A stretch of 64,000 bases of DNA from the NCBI RefSeq assembly GCF_900156165.1, contig NZ_FTMY01000002.1:62001-126000 (forward strand), read 5' to 3'. Source of the DNA: Pseudacidovorax sp. RU35E (lineage in GTDB: Bacteria; Pseudomonadota; Gammaproteobacteria; Burkholderiales; Burkholderiaceae_C). This document shows positions 10,374-19,485 of this stretch, one piece after another. A model generated the notes under the pieces. It was not told the DNA's origin. It did no database searches and was given only the letters and a program-made list of their open reading frames with translations. The translations under genes and the position numbers were made by a program. How positions within the stretch are numbered: position 1 is the first letter of the stretch; each line of letters begins with the position of its first letter.

Positions 10374-11825
10374 ATGCAGAAGTTCACCGCGCCCCTCAGG
10401 CGCGCCGCCGGTGTGCTCGTGTCGGCCTGGCTGCTGGCTGGCGCGGCGGCGGCCGTGCCGCTGCCGGAGCTCAATATCGACCCGGCACAGGTCAGCGTGT
10501 CGGGCGTGTCCTCGGGCGGCTATATGGCGGTGCAACTGCACGTGGCCTATTCGGCCACCTTCAAGAAGGGTGCGGGCGTGGTGGCGGGCGGGCCGTACTA
10601 CTGTGCCGAGGGCTCGGTGGTCTACGCCACCGGCCGCTGCATGGCGCACGACACGAGCATCCCGGTCAGCAGCCTGGTGACCACCACCAACAACTGGGCC
10701 ACGAGTGGCGCCATCGACCCGGTGGCCAACCTCGCGGCCAGCCGGCTCTACCTGTTCTCGGGCACGCTCGACAGCGTGGTCAAGACGGCCGTGATGGACG
10801 ACCTGCGCAGCTACTACGGCGCCTTCGTGCCGGCGGCCAACATCGCCTACAAGAAGGACCTGGCGGCCGAGCATTCCTTTGTGACGGACGACTACGGCAG
10901 CGCCTGCTCGGTCAAGGGCGACCCCTACATCGACGACTGCAACTTCGACCTGGCCGGCGCGCTGCTGCAGCAGATCTACGGCCCGCTCAATGCGCGCAAC
11001 GTGTCGACGCTGGGCGGCAGCTTCATCGAGTTCGACCAGCGCGGCTTCGTCGGCGGCCATGCCATGGCGCAGACCGGCTGGGCCTATGTGCCCGCGGCCT
11101 GCGCCAGCGGCAGTGCCACCTGCCGGCTGCACGTGGCGCTGCACGGCTGCAAGCAGAACACGGCGCAGATCGGCCAGCAGTACGTGCGCAACACCGGCTA
11201 CAACCGCTGGGCCGACACGAACAACATCGTCGTGCTGTACCCGCAGACCGGCGTGACGGCCACCAACGGTTGCTGGGACTGGTGGGGCTATGACAGCCCC
11301 GACTATGCAAAAAAGGCGGGCCCGCAGATGGCCGCCATCCAGGCCATGGTCAAACACCTGTCGGGCGGCACGGCCACGGCCGCGCTCGCGGCGCCGGGCG
11401 GCCTGACGGCCTCTGCCGCCACGGCCAGCAGTATGAAGCTGAGCTGGTCTGCCGTGCCGGGTGCGGCGGGCTATGTGGTCTACCGCAACGGCGGGCGGCG
11501 CAACCCCACGCCGGTCGCCGGCACCAGCTTTACCGACACCGACCTCGTCGCGGGCAGCAGCTACGGCTGGACGGTGCGTGCGGTGAATGCCGCCGGCGCC
11601 CGCGGCGCGCCCTCGGCCACGGCCACCGCCAGCACCACCGGTATGGCGCCCGTGTGCACCACCACCGACAACTACAGCCACACCGTGGCCGCGCGGGCCT
11701 ATGCGCTCTACGGCTTCGCCTATGCCTATGGCTCCAACCAGGGCATGGGGTTGTGGAACATCTACATCGAGACCACCCTGAAGAAGACCGCCGCCGGCTA
11801 CTACGAGGTCGGCACCTGCTACTGA
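10374..11825 (+). CDS. Secreted short-chain-length PHA (PHB) depolymerase, type 2 catalytic domain, with FnIII linker
   Basis: Extracellular esterase of 483 residues that cleaves poly(3-hydroxybutyrate)-type polyesters to oligomers and monomers. A signal peptide (to about residue 26, ending AGAAAAVPLPE) is followed by the lipase box GVSSGGY near residue 43; a serine box this close to the N-terminus marks a type 2 catalytic domain. Further conserved pieces are LHVALHGCKQNTAQIG and WDWWGYDSPDYAKKAGPQMA. A fibronectin type III linker spans about 338-422 and a C-terminal domain with two Cys (about 425-483, NYSHTVAARAYALYGFAYAY) probably binds polymer. AGGAG at 10362-10366 supports ATG 10374. Unusually, it sits inside an ABC importer operon, between the binding protein and the first ATPase. 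Confidence 0.9.
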   Translation: MQKFTAPLRRAAGVLVSAWLLAGAAAAVPLPELNIDPAQVSVSGVSSGGYMAVQLHVAYSATFKKGAGVVAGGPYYCAEGSVVYATGRCMAHDTSIPVSSLVTTTNNWATSGAIDPVANLAASRLYLFSGTLDSVVKTAVMDDLRSYYGAFVPAANIAYKKDLAAEHSFVTDDYGSACSVKGDPYIDDCNFDLAGALLQQIYGPLNARNVSTLGGSFIEFDQRGFVGGHAMAQTGWAYVPAACASGSATCRLHVALHGCKQNTAQIGQQYVRNTGYNRWADTNNIVVLYPQTGVTATNGCWDWWGYDSPDYAKKAGPQMAAIQAMVKHLSGGTATAALAAPGGLTASAATASSMKLSWSAVPGAAGYVVYRNGGRRNPTPVAGTSFTDTDLVAGSSYGWTVRAVNAAGARGAPSATATASTTGMAPVCTTTDNYSHTVAARAYALYGFAYAYGSNQGMGLWNIYIETTLKKTAAGYYEVGTCY

Positions 11826-11845
11826 ACGCGACAGGACATCCGCAA

Positions 11846-12610
11846 TTGCTTGAAACCCAGAACCTCACCATCCGCTTCGGCGGGCATGTGGCGGTGAATG
11901 CCGTCAGCTGCCGCTTCGCGCCGGGCACGCTGACGGCCATCGTCGGCCCGAACGGGGCGGGCAAGACCACCTACTTCAACCTGGTCTCGGGCCAGCTCAA
12001 GGCCACCGAGGGCAAGGTGCTGCTGAACGGCCGCGACCTGTCGGGGCTGCCGGCCTCGGCGCGCACCCGCGCCGGCCTCGGCCGCGCCTTCCAGCTGACC
12101 AATCTGTTCCCCAACCTCACGGTGCTGGAGAACGTGCGCCTGGCCGTGCAGGCCGCGCACGAAGGGCCGCACCGGCGCGGCCTCAACCTCTGGAGCATCT
12201 GGAGCGACCACCGCGCGCTGACCGAGCGCGCCGACGCGCTGCTGGCCGAGACCAACCTCAAGGCCCGCGAGCACGACGTGGTGGCCAGCCTGCCGCACGG
12301 CGACCAGCGCAAGCTGGAAGTGGCACTGCTGATGGCGCTGGAGCCGCAGGTCTTCATGTTCGACGAGCCCACGGCCGGCATGAACGCGGCCGAGGCGCCG
12401 GTCATCCTCGACCTGATCCGCCGGCTCAAGCAGGACAAGACCAAGACCATCCTGCTGGTCGAGCACAAGATGGACGTGGTGCGCGAGCTGGCCGACCGCA
12501 TCATCGTGCTGCACAACGGCACGCTGGTGGCCGATGGCGAGCCGGCCGAGGTGATCGCCTCGCCGGTCGTGCAGGAAGCCTACCTGGGCGTGGCGAAGGA
12601 GGCGGCATGA
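11846..12610 (+). CDS. ABC transporter ATPase, LivG type (TTG start)
   Basis: Nucleotide-binding subunit of the HAAT importer, 254 residues. Walker A is VGPNGAGKTTYFNL, the signature region is unusual (ASLPHGDQRKLEVALLMALE, with PHGDQR where LivG usually has YGxQR), and Walker B is VFMFDEPTAGMN followed by the H-loop LLVEHKMD. The homologous N-terminus LETQNLTIRFGG begins directly at TTG 11846, with AGGA at 11833-11836; the longer upstream frame is antisense-like and lies over the depolymerase. The gene starts 20 bases after the depolymerase stop and overlaps the next gene by four bases. Confidence 0.92.
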   Translation: MLETQNLTIRFGGHVAVNAVSCRFAPGTLTAIVGPNGAGKTTYFNLVSGQLKATEGKVLLNGRDLSGLPASARTRAGLGRAFQLTNLFPNLTVLENVRLAVQAAHEGPHRRGLNLWSIWSDHRALTERADALLAETNLKAREHDVVASLPHGDQRKLEVALLMALEPQVFMFDEPTAGMNAAEAPVILDLIRRLKQDKTKTILLVEHKMDVVRELADRIIVLHNGTLVADGEPAEVIASPVVQEAYLGVAKEAA

Positions 12611-13332
12611 ACGACGCACTGCTCACGCTCGAAGGCGTGCACACCCACATCGGCGCCTACCACATCCTCCACGGCGTGGACTTGGTGGTGCCCAAGGGCC
12701 AGCTCACCATGCTGCTGGGCCGCAACGGCGCCGGCAAGACGACCACGCTGCGCACGATCATGGGCCTGTGGAAGGTTGCGCAGGGCCGCGTGCAGTTTGC
12801 AGGCAAGAGCATCGCCAACCTGCCGACGCCGCAGATCGCCGACCTGGGCATCGCCTATGTGCCCGAGACCATGGGCATCTTCGCGGACCTGACCGTCAAG
12901 GAGAACATGCTGCTGGCCGCCCGCGGCGCCCGCCGCGCGCAGGACATGGACGAGGCGCGCCTGAAGTGGATCTTCCGGCTCTTCCCCGCGGTGGAGAAGT
13001 TCTGGAACCACCCAGCCGGCAAGCTCTCCGGCGGCCAGAAGCAGATGCTGGCCGTCTCCCGCGCCATCGTCGAGCCGCGCGAGCTGCTCATCATCGACGA
13101 GCCCAGCAAGGGCCTGGCGCCCGCCATCATCAACAACATGATCGACGCCTTCGCCGAGCTCAAGGCCAGCGGCGTGACCATCCTGCTGGTGGAGCAGAAC
13201 ATCCACTTCGCCCAACGCCTGGGCGACACCGTCGCCGTGATGGACAACGGCCGCGTGGTGCACGCCGGCGGCATGGCCGAGTTCTCGGCCGACACGCAAC
13301 TGCAGCAACGCCTGCTGGGACTGGCCCTATGA
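12607..13332 (+). CDS. ABC transporter ATPase, LivF type
   Basis: Second nucleotide-binding subunit, 241 residues. Walker A LGRNGAGKTTTLRTIMG, signature KLSGGQKQMLAVSRAIVEPR and Walker B LLIIDEPSKGLAP are all intact, followed by VEQNIHFA. LivF-type ATPases pair with LivG in a heterodimer under the two permeases. The ATG overlaps the stop of the preceding ATPase gene, and its own stop overlaps the next start; both are ATGA junctions. Confidence 0.93.
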   Translation: MNDALLTLEGVHTHIGAYHILHGVDLVVPKGQLTMLLGRNGAGKTTTLRTIMGLWKVAQGRVQFAGKSIANLPTPQIADLGIAYVPETMGIFADLTVKENMLLAARGARRAQDMDEARLKWIFRLFPAVEKFWNHPAGKLSGGQKQMLAVSRAIVEPRELLIIDEPSKGLAPAIINNMIDAFAELKASGVTILLVEQNIHFAQRLGDTVAVMDNGRVVHAGGMAEFSADTQLQQRLLGLAL

Positions 13333-14321
13333 CGACCCTCGCCAAAGACATCGACTGGAAGCCGCTGCTGCTGGTGCCCGCGCTCGCGCTGGTGGCCCTG
13401 CCGCTGGTGGGCTCGCCCTCCACCTGGCTCACGCTGACCATCGCCGGCCTGGCCATGGGCATGATCGTGTTCATCATCGCCTCGGGCCTCACGCTGGTCT
13501 TCGGGTTGATGGACGTGCTGAATTTCGGCCACGGGGTGTTCATCGCCCTGGGTGCCTTCGTGGCCACCAGCGTGCTGGGCGCCATGGGCGACTGGACGCA
13601 GTCCACCTCCATCCTCACCAACCTGGTGGCGGTGCTGCCGGCCATGGTGGTGGCCATGCTGGTGGCGGGCGCGGTGGGCCTGGCCTTCGAGCGCTTCATC
13701 GTGCGGCCGGTCTACGGCCAGCACTTGAAGCAGATCCTCATCACCATGGGCGGCATGATCATCGGCGAGGAGCTGATCAAGGTGATCTGGGGCCCGGCGC
13801 AGATCCCGCTGCCGCTGCCCGAGGGCCTGCGCGGCTCCTGGCTGTGGGGCGATGCGGCGGTGGAGAAGTACCGTGTGCTCGCGGTGATCGTCGGCGCGCT
13901 GGTCTTCGGCCTGCTGGCCTGGACGCTGGCCCGCACCAAGATCGGCCTCTTGATCCGCGCCGGCGTGCAGGACCGCGAGATGGTCGAGTCCCTGGGCTAC
14001 CGCATCCGCGTGCTCTTCGTCGGCATCTTCGTGGCGGGCAGCGCGCTGGCCGGCCTGGGCGGCGTGATGTGGGGCCTGTACCAGCAGAACGTGATCCCGC
14101 AGATGGGGGCGCAGGTCAATGTGCTGATCTTCATCGTCATCATCATCGGCGGCCTGGGCTCGACCACCGGCGCGCTGATCGGTGCACTGCTGGTGGGGCT
14201 GATGGCCAACTACACCGGCTTCGTCGCGCCCAAGGTGGCGCTGTTCTCCAACATCGCGCTGATGGTGGCGATCCTGCTGTGGCGGCCGCAGGGCGTTTAT
14301 CCCGTGGCGGGCAGCCGCTGA
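13329..14321 (+). CDS. ABC transporter permease, LivH type
   Basis: Inner-membrane channel subunit, 330 residues with about eight hydrophobic helices. Typical LivH features are the early segment GLTLVFGLMDVLNFGHGVF and the late segment IIIGGLGSTTGALIGALLVG near the coupling site. The ATG at 13329 overlaps the livF-like stop and fixes the start; the frame is open further upstream only as a shadow of the ATPase gene. Confidence 0.93.
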   Translation: MTTLAKDIDWKPLLLVPALALVALPLVGSPSTWLTLTIAGLAMGMIVFIIASGLTLVFGLMDVLNFGHGVFIALGAFVATSVLGAMGDWTQSTSILTNLVAVLPAMVVAMLVAGAVGLAFERFIVRPVYGQHLKQILITMGGMIIGEELIKVIWGPAQIPLPLPEGLRGSWLWGDAAVEKYRVLAVIVGALVFGLLAWTLARTKIGLLIRAGVQDREMVESLGYRIRVLFVGIFVAGSALAGLGGVMWGLYQQNVIPQMGAQVNVLIFIVIIIGGLGSTTGALIGALLVGLMANYTGFVAPKVALFSNIALMVAILLWRPQGVYPVAGSR

Positions 14322-14339
14322 AAGGGGAGGGGACCGATC

Positions 14340-15404
14340 ATGCTTCGACGCCTTCTCTCCAACGACCTGCCGCGCAGCAAGGTGCTGGCGGTGCTGCTGC
14401 TGGCCGTGCTGCTGGGCCTGGCCTTCGCGCCCTTCCTGTTCCCGGGCGTCAAGGCGCTCAACGTGGCGGCCAAGATCCTGGTCTTCATCGTGCTGGTCGC
14501 CAGCTTCGACTTGCTGCTGGGCTACACCGGCATCGTGAGCTTCGCCCACACCATGTTCTTCGGCATCGGCGCCTACGGCGTGGCCATTGCAGCCACGCGC
14601 ATGGGCGCGGGCTGGGACGCGGTGGTCGTCGGCGTGCTGTGCGCGCTGGCGGTCTCGCTGGTGCTGGCACTGGCGGTGGGCCTGTTCTCGCTGCGGGTGC
14701 GGGCCATCTTCTTCGCCATGATCACGCTGGCAGTGGCCTCGGCCTTCCAGACGCTGGCTTCGCAGCTGTCGGACTTCACCGGCGGCGAGGACGGGCTGAC
14801 CTTCAAGCTGCCAGAGCTGATCTCGCCCAGCTTCGAATTCAGCGAGGAGCCCTTCCTCGGTGTCTCGCTGGATGGCCGGCTGCTGTGCTACTACCTGCTC
14901 TTCGTGCTGGCCGTGGTGCTGGTGCTGGCGCTGCTGCGCATCGTCAACTCGCCCTTCGGCCGCGTGCTGCAGGCGATCCGCGAGAACGAGTTCCGGGCCG
15001 AGGCCATCGGCTACCGCGTGGTGGTGTTCCGCACGCTGTCGGCCGTGCTGTCGGCTCTGTTCGCCACGCTGGCCGGCGCCATGCTCGCCATCTGGCTGCG
15101 CTACAACGGCCCGGACACCTCGCTCAGCTTCGAGATCATGGTCGACGTGCTGCTGATCGTGGTGATCGGCGGCATGGGCACCATCTACGGCGCGGCCATC
15201 GGCGCGGTGCTGTTCGTGGTGGCGCAGAGCTACCTGCAGGACCTGCTGCGCCTGGGCAGCGAGGCGGCGAGCGGGCTGCCCTGGCTGTCGGCCGTGCTCT
15301 CGCCCGACCGCTGGCTGCTGTGGCTGGGCGTGCTCTTCGTGCTCTCGGTCTACTACTTTCCCACCGGCATCGTCGGCAAGCTGCGCAGCAGGAGCGCGAA
15401 ATGA
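14340..15404 (+). CDS. ABC transporter permease, LivM type
   Basis: Second permease, 354 residues. It carries the family landmarks LGYTGIVSFAHTMFFGIGAY near residue 60, LQAIRENEFRAEAIGYRV, and MGTIYGAAIGAVLF. It starts 18 bases after the LivH-like gene with GGGGAGG upstream of the ATG, and its stop overlaps the hydrolase start (ATGA). It completes a full HAAT importer of one binding protein, two permeases and two ATPases. Confidence 0.93.
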   Translation: MLRRLLSNDLPRSKVLAVLLLAVLLGLAFAPFLFPGVKALNVAAKILVFIVLVASFDLLLGYTGIVSFAHTMFFGIGAYGVAIAATRMGAGWDAVVVGVLCALAVSLVLALAVGLFSLRVRAIFFAMITLAVASAFQTLASQLSDFTGGEDGLTFKLPELISPSFEFSEEPFLGVSLDGRLLCYYLLFVLAVVLVLALLRIVNSPFGRVLQAIRENEFRAEAIGYRVVVFRTLSAVLSALFATLAGAMLAIWLRYNGPDTSLSFEIMVDVLLIVVIGGMGTIYGAAIGAVLFVVAQSYLQDLLRLGSEAASGLPWLSAVLSPDRWLLWLGVLFVLSVYYFPTGIVGKLRSRSAK

Positions 15405-16276
15405 GCGTCACCCCCACTTCCCACTATGCGCAGCTGGTCGGCCGCGAGATCCACTGGATGGATTGGGGCGATGCAGCCGCGCCGGCCGTCATCGCCTGGC
15501 ATGGCCTGGCCCGTACCGGCCGCGACATGGACGAACTGGCGGCGCACCTGGTGGCCGAGGGCTGGCGCGTGATCTGCCCCGACACACTGGGGCGCGGCCT
15601 CAGCCAGTGGAGCCCTGCGCCGGACGAGGAATACCAGCTGGCCTTCTATGCGCGCCTGGCCGACGCGCTGTGCGAACACCTGGGTCTGGCGCGCGTGCAC
15701 TGGGTGGGCACCTCCATGGGCGGCGCCATCGGCACGGTCTGCGCATCCGGCCTCGTGGTCCCGACGATGAAGAAGCGCATCGCCGCCGTGGTGCTCAACG
15801 ACAACGCGCCGCAGCTCGCCTCGGCCGCCATCGAGCGCATCAAGGCGTATGCGGGCAACCCGCCGGCCTTCGACACGGTCAGTGAGCTGGAAGGCTTCCT
15901 GCGCACGGTCTACAAGCCCTACGGCTGGCTCAGTGATGTGCAGTGGCGGCGCATGGCGGAGACCTCGACGCGACGCCTGCCCGACGGGCGCGTGACGCCC
16001 CACTATGACCCCGCCATGGTGCGCCAGTTCACCGTGCACGACGACGACTACTTGATCTGGCCGCACTACGACGCCATCGAAGTGCCGGTGATGATCCTGC
16101 GCGGCGCCGAGTCCGATCTGGTGCTGCCGGAGACCGTCGAGGCGATGCGCCACCGCGGGCCCGGTGCGGCGGGGCGGCTGACGGTGCTGGAGGTGCCGGG
16201 GTGCGGGCATGCGCCGGCGTTGAACGTCCCAGCGCAGCTGGAGCCCATCGCTGCCTTCCTGGGCGCATCCCGCTAG
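15401..16276 (+). CDS. Alpha/beta hydrolase, possible intracellular hydroxyalkanoate-oligomer esterase
   Basis: Soluble alpha/beta hydrolase of 291 residues with no signal peptide, so probably cytoplasmic. The oxyanion-side motif is WHGLARTG, the nucleophile elbow is GTSMGGA (Ser near 107), the acid is in LRGAESDLVLP, and the catalytic His is in VPGCGHAPAL. The core is a classic fold of this superfamily, whose members include lactonases, oligomer hydrolases and C-C hydrolases. Its last place in the sigma-54 operon behind a PHA depolymerase and an importer suggests that it cuts imported 3-hydroxybutyrate oligomers. That role is inferred from context only. Confidence 0.88.
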   Translation: MSVTPTSHYAQLVGREIHWMDWGDAAAPAVIAWHGLARTGRDMDELAAHLVAEGWRVICPDTLGRGLSQWSPAPDEEYQLAFYARLADALCEHLGLARVHWVGTSMGGAIGTVCASGLVVPTMKKRIAAVVLNDNAPQLASAAIERIKAYAGNPPAFDTVSELEGFLRTVYKPYGWLSDVQWRRMAETSTRRLPDGRVTPHYDPAMVRQFTVHDDDYLIWPHYDAIEVPVMILRGAESDLVLPETVEAMRHRGPGAAGRLTVLEVPGCGHAPALNVPAQLEPIAAFLGASR

Positions 16277-16317
16277 CACGCCCAGGCAGTGCGGGCCGTC
16301 GACAGGCCCCAAACGCA

Positions 16318-16343
16318 ACAAGGCCCGCATGTGCGGGCCTTGT
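16318..16343. terminator. Hairpin terminator between the hydrolase operon and the PA2169-type gene
   Basis: ACAAGGCCCGCA and TGCGGGCCTTGT form a perfect 12-bp stem with a two-base nominal loop. It lies 41 bases after the hydrolase stop and 45 bases from the stop of the convergent gene, so it could serve both. There is no T-run on either side beyond a few bases. Confidence 0.7.
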
Positions 16344-16388
16344 CGTTCGTGCCTGCGCCGCATGCGGGCGCCGGCCTGGTGCCGATGA

Positions 16389-16847
16389 TCAGCTGGCGGC
16401 GCGTGCCTGGTCGCGCAGGCTCTTGATCTGGTCATGGTTCTTCTGGGCGCCCTGGGCCTGGCGCTCGATCACTGCACGGACGTCGGCCGGCAGATCCTGC
16501 TGCAGCGCCTTGCGATAACGGGCCACTGCCGCGTCTTCGCCGCGCTCGCATTCGTTGAGCATGGACTCTTCGCTGTTGGCGCCGACGGCGCCCTTGACGT
16601 GCACCCAGCCGCGGTGCAGGGCGCCGGAGGCGGTGCCGCCGTCGGCGGGCTTGCCGCCCAGGCGAACGACGAGTTCTTCCAGTTCGCGCGCGGCCTGCGC
16701 GCATTCGGTGGCGCGATTGGCGAAGGTGGTGCGCAGGCTGCTGTTCTCCACCTCTTCGGCGCACAGGCGGAAGCCATACTCGCCGTCGCGCGAGTTCTCC
16801 AGCAGGTCGTTCAGGGTGTCGATGATGTCGTTGGTGGTCTGGGCCAT
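16389..16847 (-). CDS. PA2169-family four-helix-bundle protein (DUF2383)
   Basis: Protein of 152 residues, predicted all-helical and acidic, matching the PA2169/DUF2383 ferritin-like bundle family. Recognisable pieces are NDIIDTLNDLLENSRDGEYG at the N-terminus and LHRGWVHVKGAV plus ECERGEDAAVARYRKALQ in the second half. Family members are stress-associated and of unknown function. The start at MAQTTND has AAGGA about eight bases upstream; an in-frame extension further upstream is arginine-rich and unlikely. Confidence 0.85.
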   Translation of the reverse strand: MAQTTNDIIDTLNDLLENSRDGEYGFRLCAEEVENSSLRTTFANRATECAQAARELEELVVRLGGKPADGGTASGALHRGWVHVKGAVGANSEESMLNECERGEDAAVARYRKALQQDLPADVRAVIERQAQGAQKNHDQIKSLRDQARAAS

Positions 16848-17035
16848 GGTGGATTCCTTGTCCGATGGGGGTGTCGAGGGCCGGATTTCGCGGGAGCGCG
16901 ACATCCGGCTGCGGAACCGCCATGGTTGAGGGTCGCACCCGCGCGGATCGTCGTCGCGCCGCGCGCGCCGCTGTAGGTGCAGCAGCCTTGGCACCGCCCG
17001 CCAAGCGCGGGTGCCGGGTCAGCGTGGACCGTGCG

Positions 17036-17275
17036 CTACGAGAGTTGCAGCAGCTCGGCCGGACTCGCCATGTGCAGCCGCATGAGCTCGTCGGCCACGC
17101 GGGCGCCGCTCAGCGGCGTCACGCCCTCGCGCGCGGCATAGGCCAGCAGACTGTTGCGCAGCGTGATGCGCGAGACGAAGAAGCTGCGCTCGCGCAGATG
17201 CGCCAGGATCTCGTCGACGACGACCTCGAACTGGACGGCTTCATCGGGCGGGACGTGAGGGGCGGTGTCGGTCAT
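17036..17275 (-). CDS. Small conserved-looking protein, 79 residues, unknown function
   Basis: Not recognised. The product begins MTDTAPHVPPDE and contains a helical, charged middle (FEVVVDEILAHLRERSFFVS, then NSLLAYAAREGVTPLSG), ending LHMASPAELLQLS. It looks like a small soluble helical protein. The long open frame upstream is antisense to the kinase gene and is not counted. It is divergent from the hybrid kinase across a 108-base spacer. Codon use matches the neighbours. Moderately confident that it is a real gene. Confidence 0.6.
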   Translation of the reverse strand: MTDTAPHVPPDEAVQFEVVVDEILAHLRERSFFVSRITLRNSLLAYAAREGVTPLSGARVADELMRLHMASPAELLQLS

Positions 17276-17371
17276 GGAACTCGGCGGGTGTGTGGCAGGT
17301 GGAAACGCGCAGACGGGCGAAGCAAGCTTCGTGCGAGCCTCGACCGCGTCCGTGGGTGCAGTGTGCCTCCC

Positions 17372-17377
17372 TACAAT
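17372..17377 (+). promoter_or_regulatory. -10 element (TACAAT) at the hybrid kinase start
   Basis: TACAAT ends six bases before the GTG at 17384, and no Shine-Dalgarno lies between. Transcription would begin at or beside the start codon, so the message is probably leaderless. This also supports GTG as the real start. Confidence 0.5.
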
Positions 17378-17383
17378 CCGCCG

Positions 17384-19480
17384 GTGAACACGCCGTGCTC
17401 CGCTCCCTTCCTGGCCGGTGGCGGCCGTGCCACCGAACTCATCCTGCAGCGGGACTGGCGGGACCATCCTCTTGGGCCGCCCGGACAGTGGCCCGAAGGG
17501 CTCAAGGTCGCACTCAGCCTCGTCGTCAACTCGCCCGAGTCGATGATCCTCTGCTGGGGCCCGCAGCTCCACTTCTTCTTCAACGACACCTACATCCCGC
17601 TGCTCGGCCCGCGCGTCGAATGGGCCATGGGTGCTCCCTTCGACGAGGTGTGGGCCGACGCGCTGGCGCAGGCGCATCCGATCATTGCGCAGGCCATGGC
17701 CGGCCAGCGCCAGCGCTTCACCGACCTGTACTGGAAGCTCGCCACCGACCGCGGTCAGTCGGACACCTGGTGGACCTTCTCGTACTCGCGCATCCTCGAT
17801 GCCGACGGCGAGATCGCTGGGCTGTTCATCTTCACCAACGAGACCACCGACAAGGTCCTTGCCGACGCCGCCCTGCGCGAAGTGACCGAGCGCCAGCGCC
17901 AGTCGCTGCAGCAGATGCCCGGCTTTGTCGCCATCCTGAGCGGGCCGGATCACCGCTACGACTACGTCAACGACGCCTATGTCGCCATTGCGGGTCAGCG
18001 CGACTTCCTGGGCCGCACGGTGCGCGAGGCCTTGCATGAACTGGAGGGGCAGGGCTTCTACGAGCTGCTCGACCAGGTCTATGCCAGCGGCCAGTCCTAT
18101 GCCACCAAGGCCATGCCCATCCACCTGGGCAACAAGACGCCGGAGGAGGCCGACCGTTTCATCGACTTCGTGTATGAGCCGATCCGCGATGCGGCCGGCG
18201 CGGTGACCGGCATCTTCGTGGGTGGCTACGACGTGACCGAGCGGGTCCGGGCCGAGCGGCTGCTGGCCGAGGCCAACCGCGAACTCGAGCAACGCGTCAA
18301 TCTGGCCGTGAAGGAGCTGATGGCGGCGGAAGAGGCGCTGCGGCATTCGCAGAAGATGGAGGCGGTGGGCCAGCTCACCGGTGGGCTGGCGCACGACTTC
18401 AACAACCTGCTCACCGCCGTCACCGGCTCGCTGGAGCTGATCCAGCGTCATGCCGCCCGGGGACGCTTCGCCGAGATCGACCGCTACGTGGGCACGGCGC
18501 AGGCGGCGGCGCGGCGCGCGGCGGCGCTGACGCACCGGCTTCTGGCCTTCTCGCGGCGGCAGACCCTGGCACCCACCGCCGCCAACCTCAACGACCTGGT
18601 GGTTGGCATGGAGGAGCTGATCCGGCGTACCGTCGGCCCGAGCATCCATGTGGAGACGGTGGGCGCCATGGCCCTGTGGACCACCTTCGTGGACGTTCCC
18701 CAGCTCGAGAACGCGTTGCTCAACCTGTGCATCAACGGCCGCGATGCCATGCCCGATGGCGGACGCATCACCATCGAGACGGCCAACCGCTGGATCGATG
18801 CGCAGACCGCCCGCACGCTGGGGCTGGCGGCGGGCCAGTACGTCTCGCTCAGCGTGACCGACACCGGCACCGGCATGACGCCCGAAGTGCAGGCCAAGGC
18901 CTTCGACCCCTTCTTCACCACCAAGCCCATGGGGCAGGGCACCGGACTTGGGCTGTCGATGATCTACGGCTTCGCCCAGCAGTCGGGCGGGCATGTGCGC
19001 ATCTATTCGGAGCTGGGGCAGGGCACCACCATGTGCATCTACCTGCCACGCCACTTCGGTCCAGCCGAAGCGCCCGCGGACATGACCCAGGCCCTGGCGC
19101 CGCAGGGTGCGGCGGGCGAGACCGTGCTGGTGGTCGACGACGAGCCGGCCGTGCGCATGTTGATGCTCGAATGCCTGGGCGAGCTCGGCTATACGCTGCT
19201 GGAAGCGCATGACGGGCCGTCGGCCCTGCGTCTGCTGGAATCAGGCGTTCGCATCGACCTGCTGGTGAGCGACGTCGGCCTGCCCGGCGGCTTCAATGGG
19301 CGGCAGCTGGCGGATGCAGCGCGCGTGCACCGGCCGCAGCTCAAGGTGCTGTTCGTCACTGGCTATGCGGAAAACGCGCTGATCGGCAACGGCCACCTTG
19401 AGCCCGGCATGGCCGTGCTCACCAAGCCCTTCCCGCTGGAGCAATTGGGCGTGCGGGTGCGCGAGATGCTGGGGGGCTGA
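17384..19480 (+). CDS. Hybrid sensor histidine kinase (two PAS, HisKA, HATPase, receiver)
   Basis: Soluble two-component sensor of 698 residues with no obvious membrane helix. Two PAS-type domains occupy about 30-150 and 165-290 (LHFFFNDTYIPLLG; DYVNDAYVAIAGQRDF). The dimerisation box GGLAHDFNNLLTAV carries the phosphoacceptor His near 337. The ATPase domain has the N-box LNLCINGRDAMPDGG and G-boxes DTGTGM and GTGLGLSMIYGF. A C-terminal receiver (about 578-695) has the DDE acid patch and the phospho-Asp in LLVSDVGLPGG. No output regulator lies beside it. It is a paralogue of the kinase at 19893-22607, which shares the same N-terminal PAS and kinase core. Confidence 0.92.
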   Translation: MNTPCSAPFLAGGGRATELILQRDWRDHPLGPPGQWPEGLKVALSLVVNSPESMILCWGPQLHFFFNDTYIPLLGPRVEWAMGAPFDEVWADALAQAHPIIAQAMAGQRQRFTDLYWKLATDRGQSDTWWTFSYSRILDADGEIAGLFIFTNETTDKVLADAALREVTERQRQSLQQMPGFVAILSGPDHRYDYVNDAYVAIAGQRDFLGRTVREALHELEGQGFYELLDQVYASGQSYATKAMPIHLGNKTPEEADRFIDFVYEPIRDAAGAVTGIFVGGYDVTERVRAERLLAEANRELEQRVNLAVKELMAAEEALRHSQKMEAVGQLTGGLAHDFNNLLTAVTGSLELIQRHAARGRFAEIDRYVGTAQAAARRAAALTHRLLAFSRRQTLAPTAANLNDLVVGMEELIRRTVGPSIHVETVGAMALWTTFVDVPQLENALLNLCINGRDAMPDGGRITIETANRWIDAQTARTLGLAAGQYVSLSVTDTGTGMTPEVQAKAFDPFFTTKPMGQGTGLGLSMIYGFAQQSGGHVRIYSELGQGTTMCIYLPRHFGPAEAPADMTQALAPQGAAGETVLVVDDEPAVRMLMLECLGELGYTLLEAHDGPSALRLLESGVRIDLLVSDVGLPGGFNGRQLADAARVHRPQLKVLFVTGYAENALIGNGHLEPGMAVLTKPFPLEQLGVRVREMLGG

Positions 19481-19485
19481 GTACG

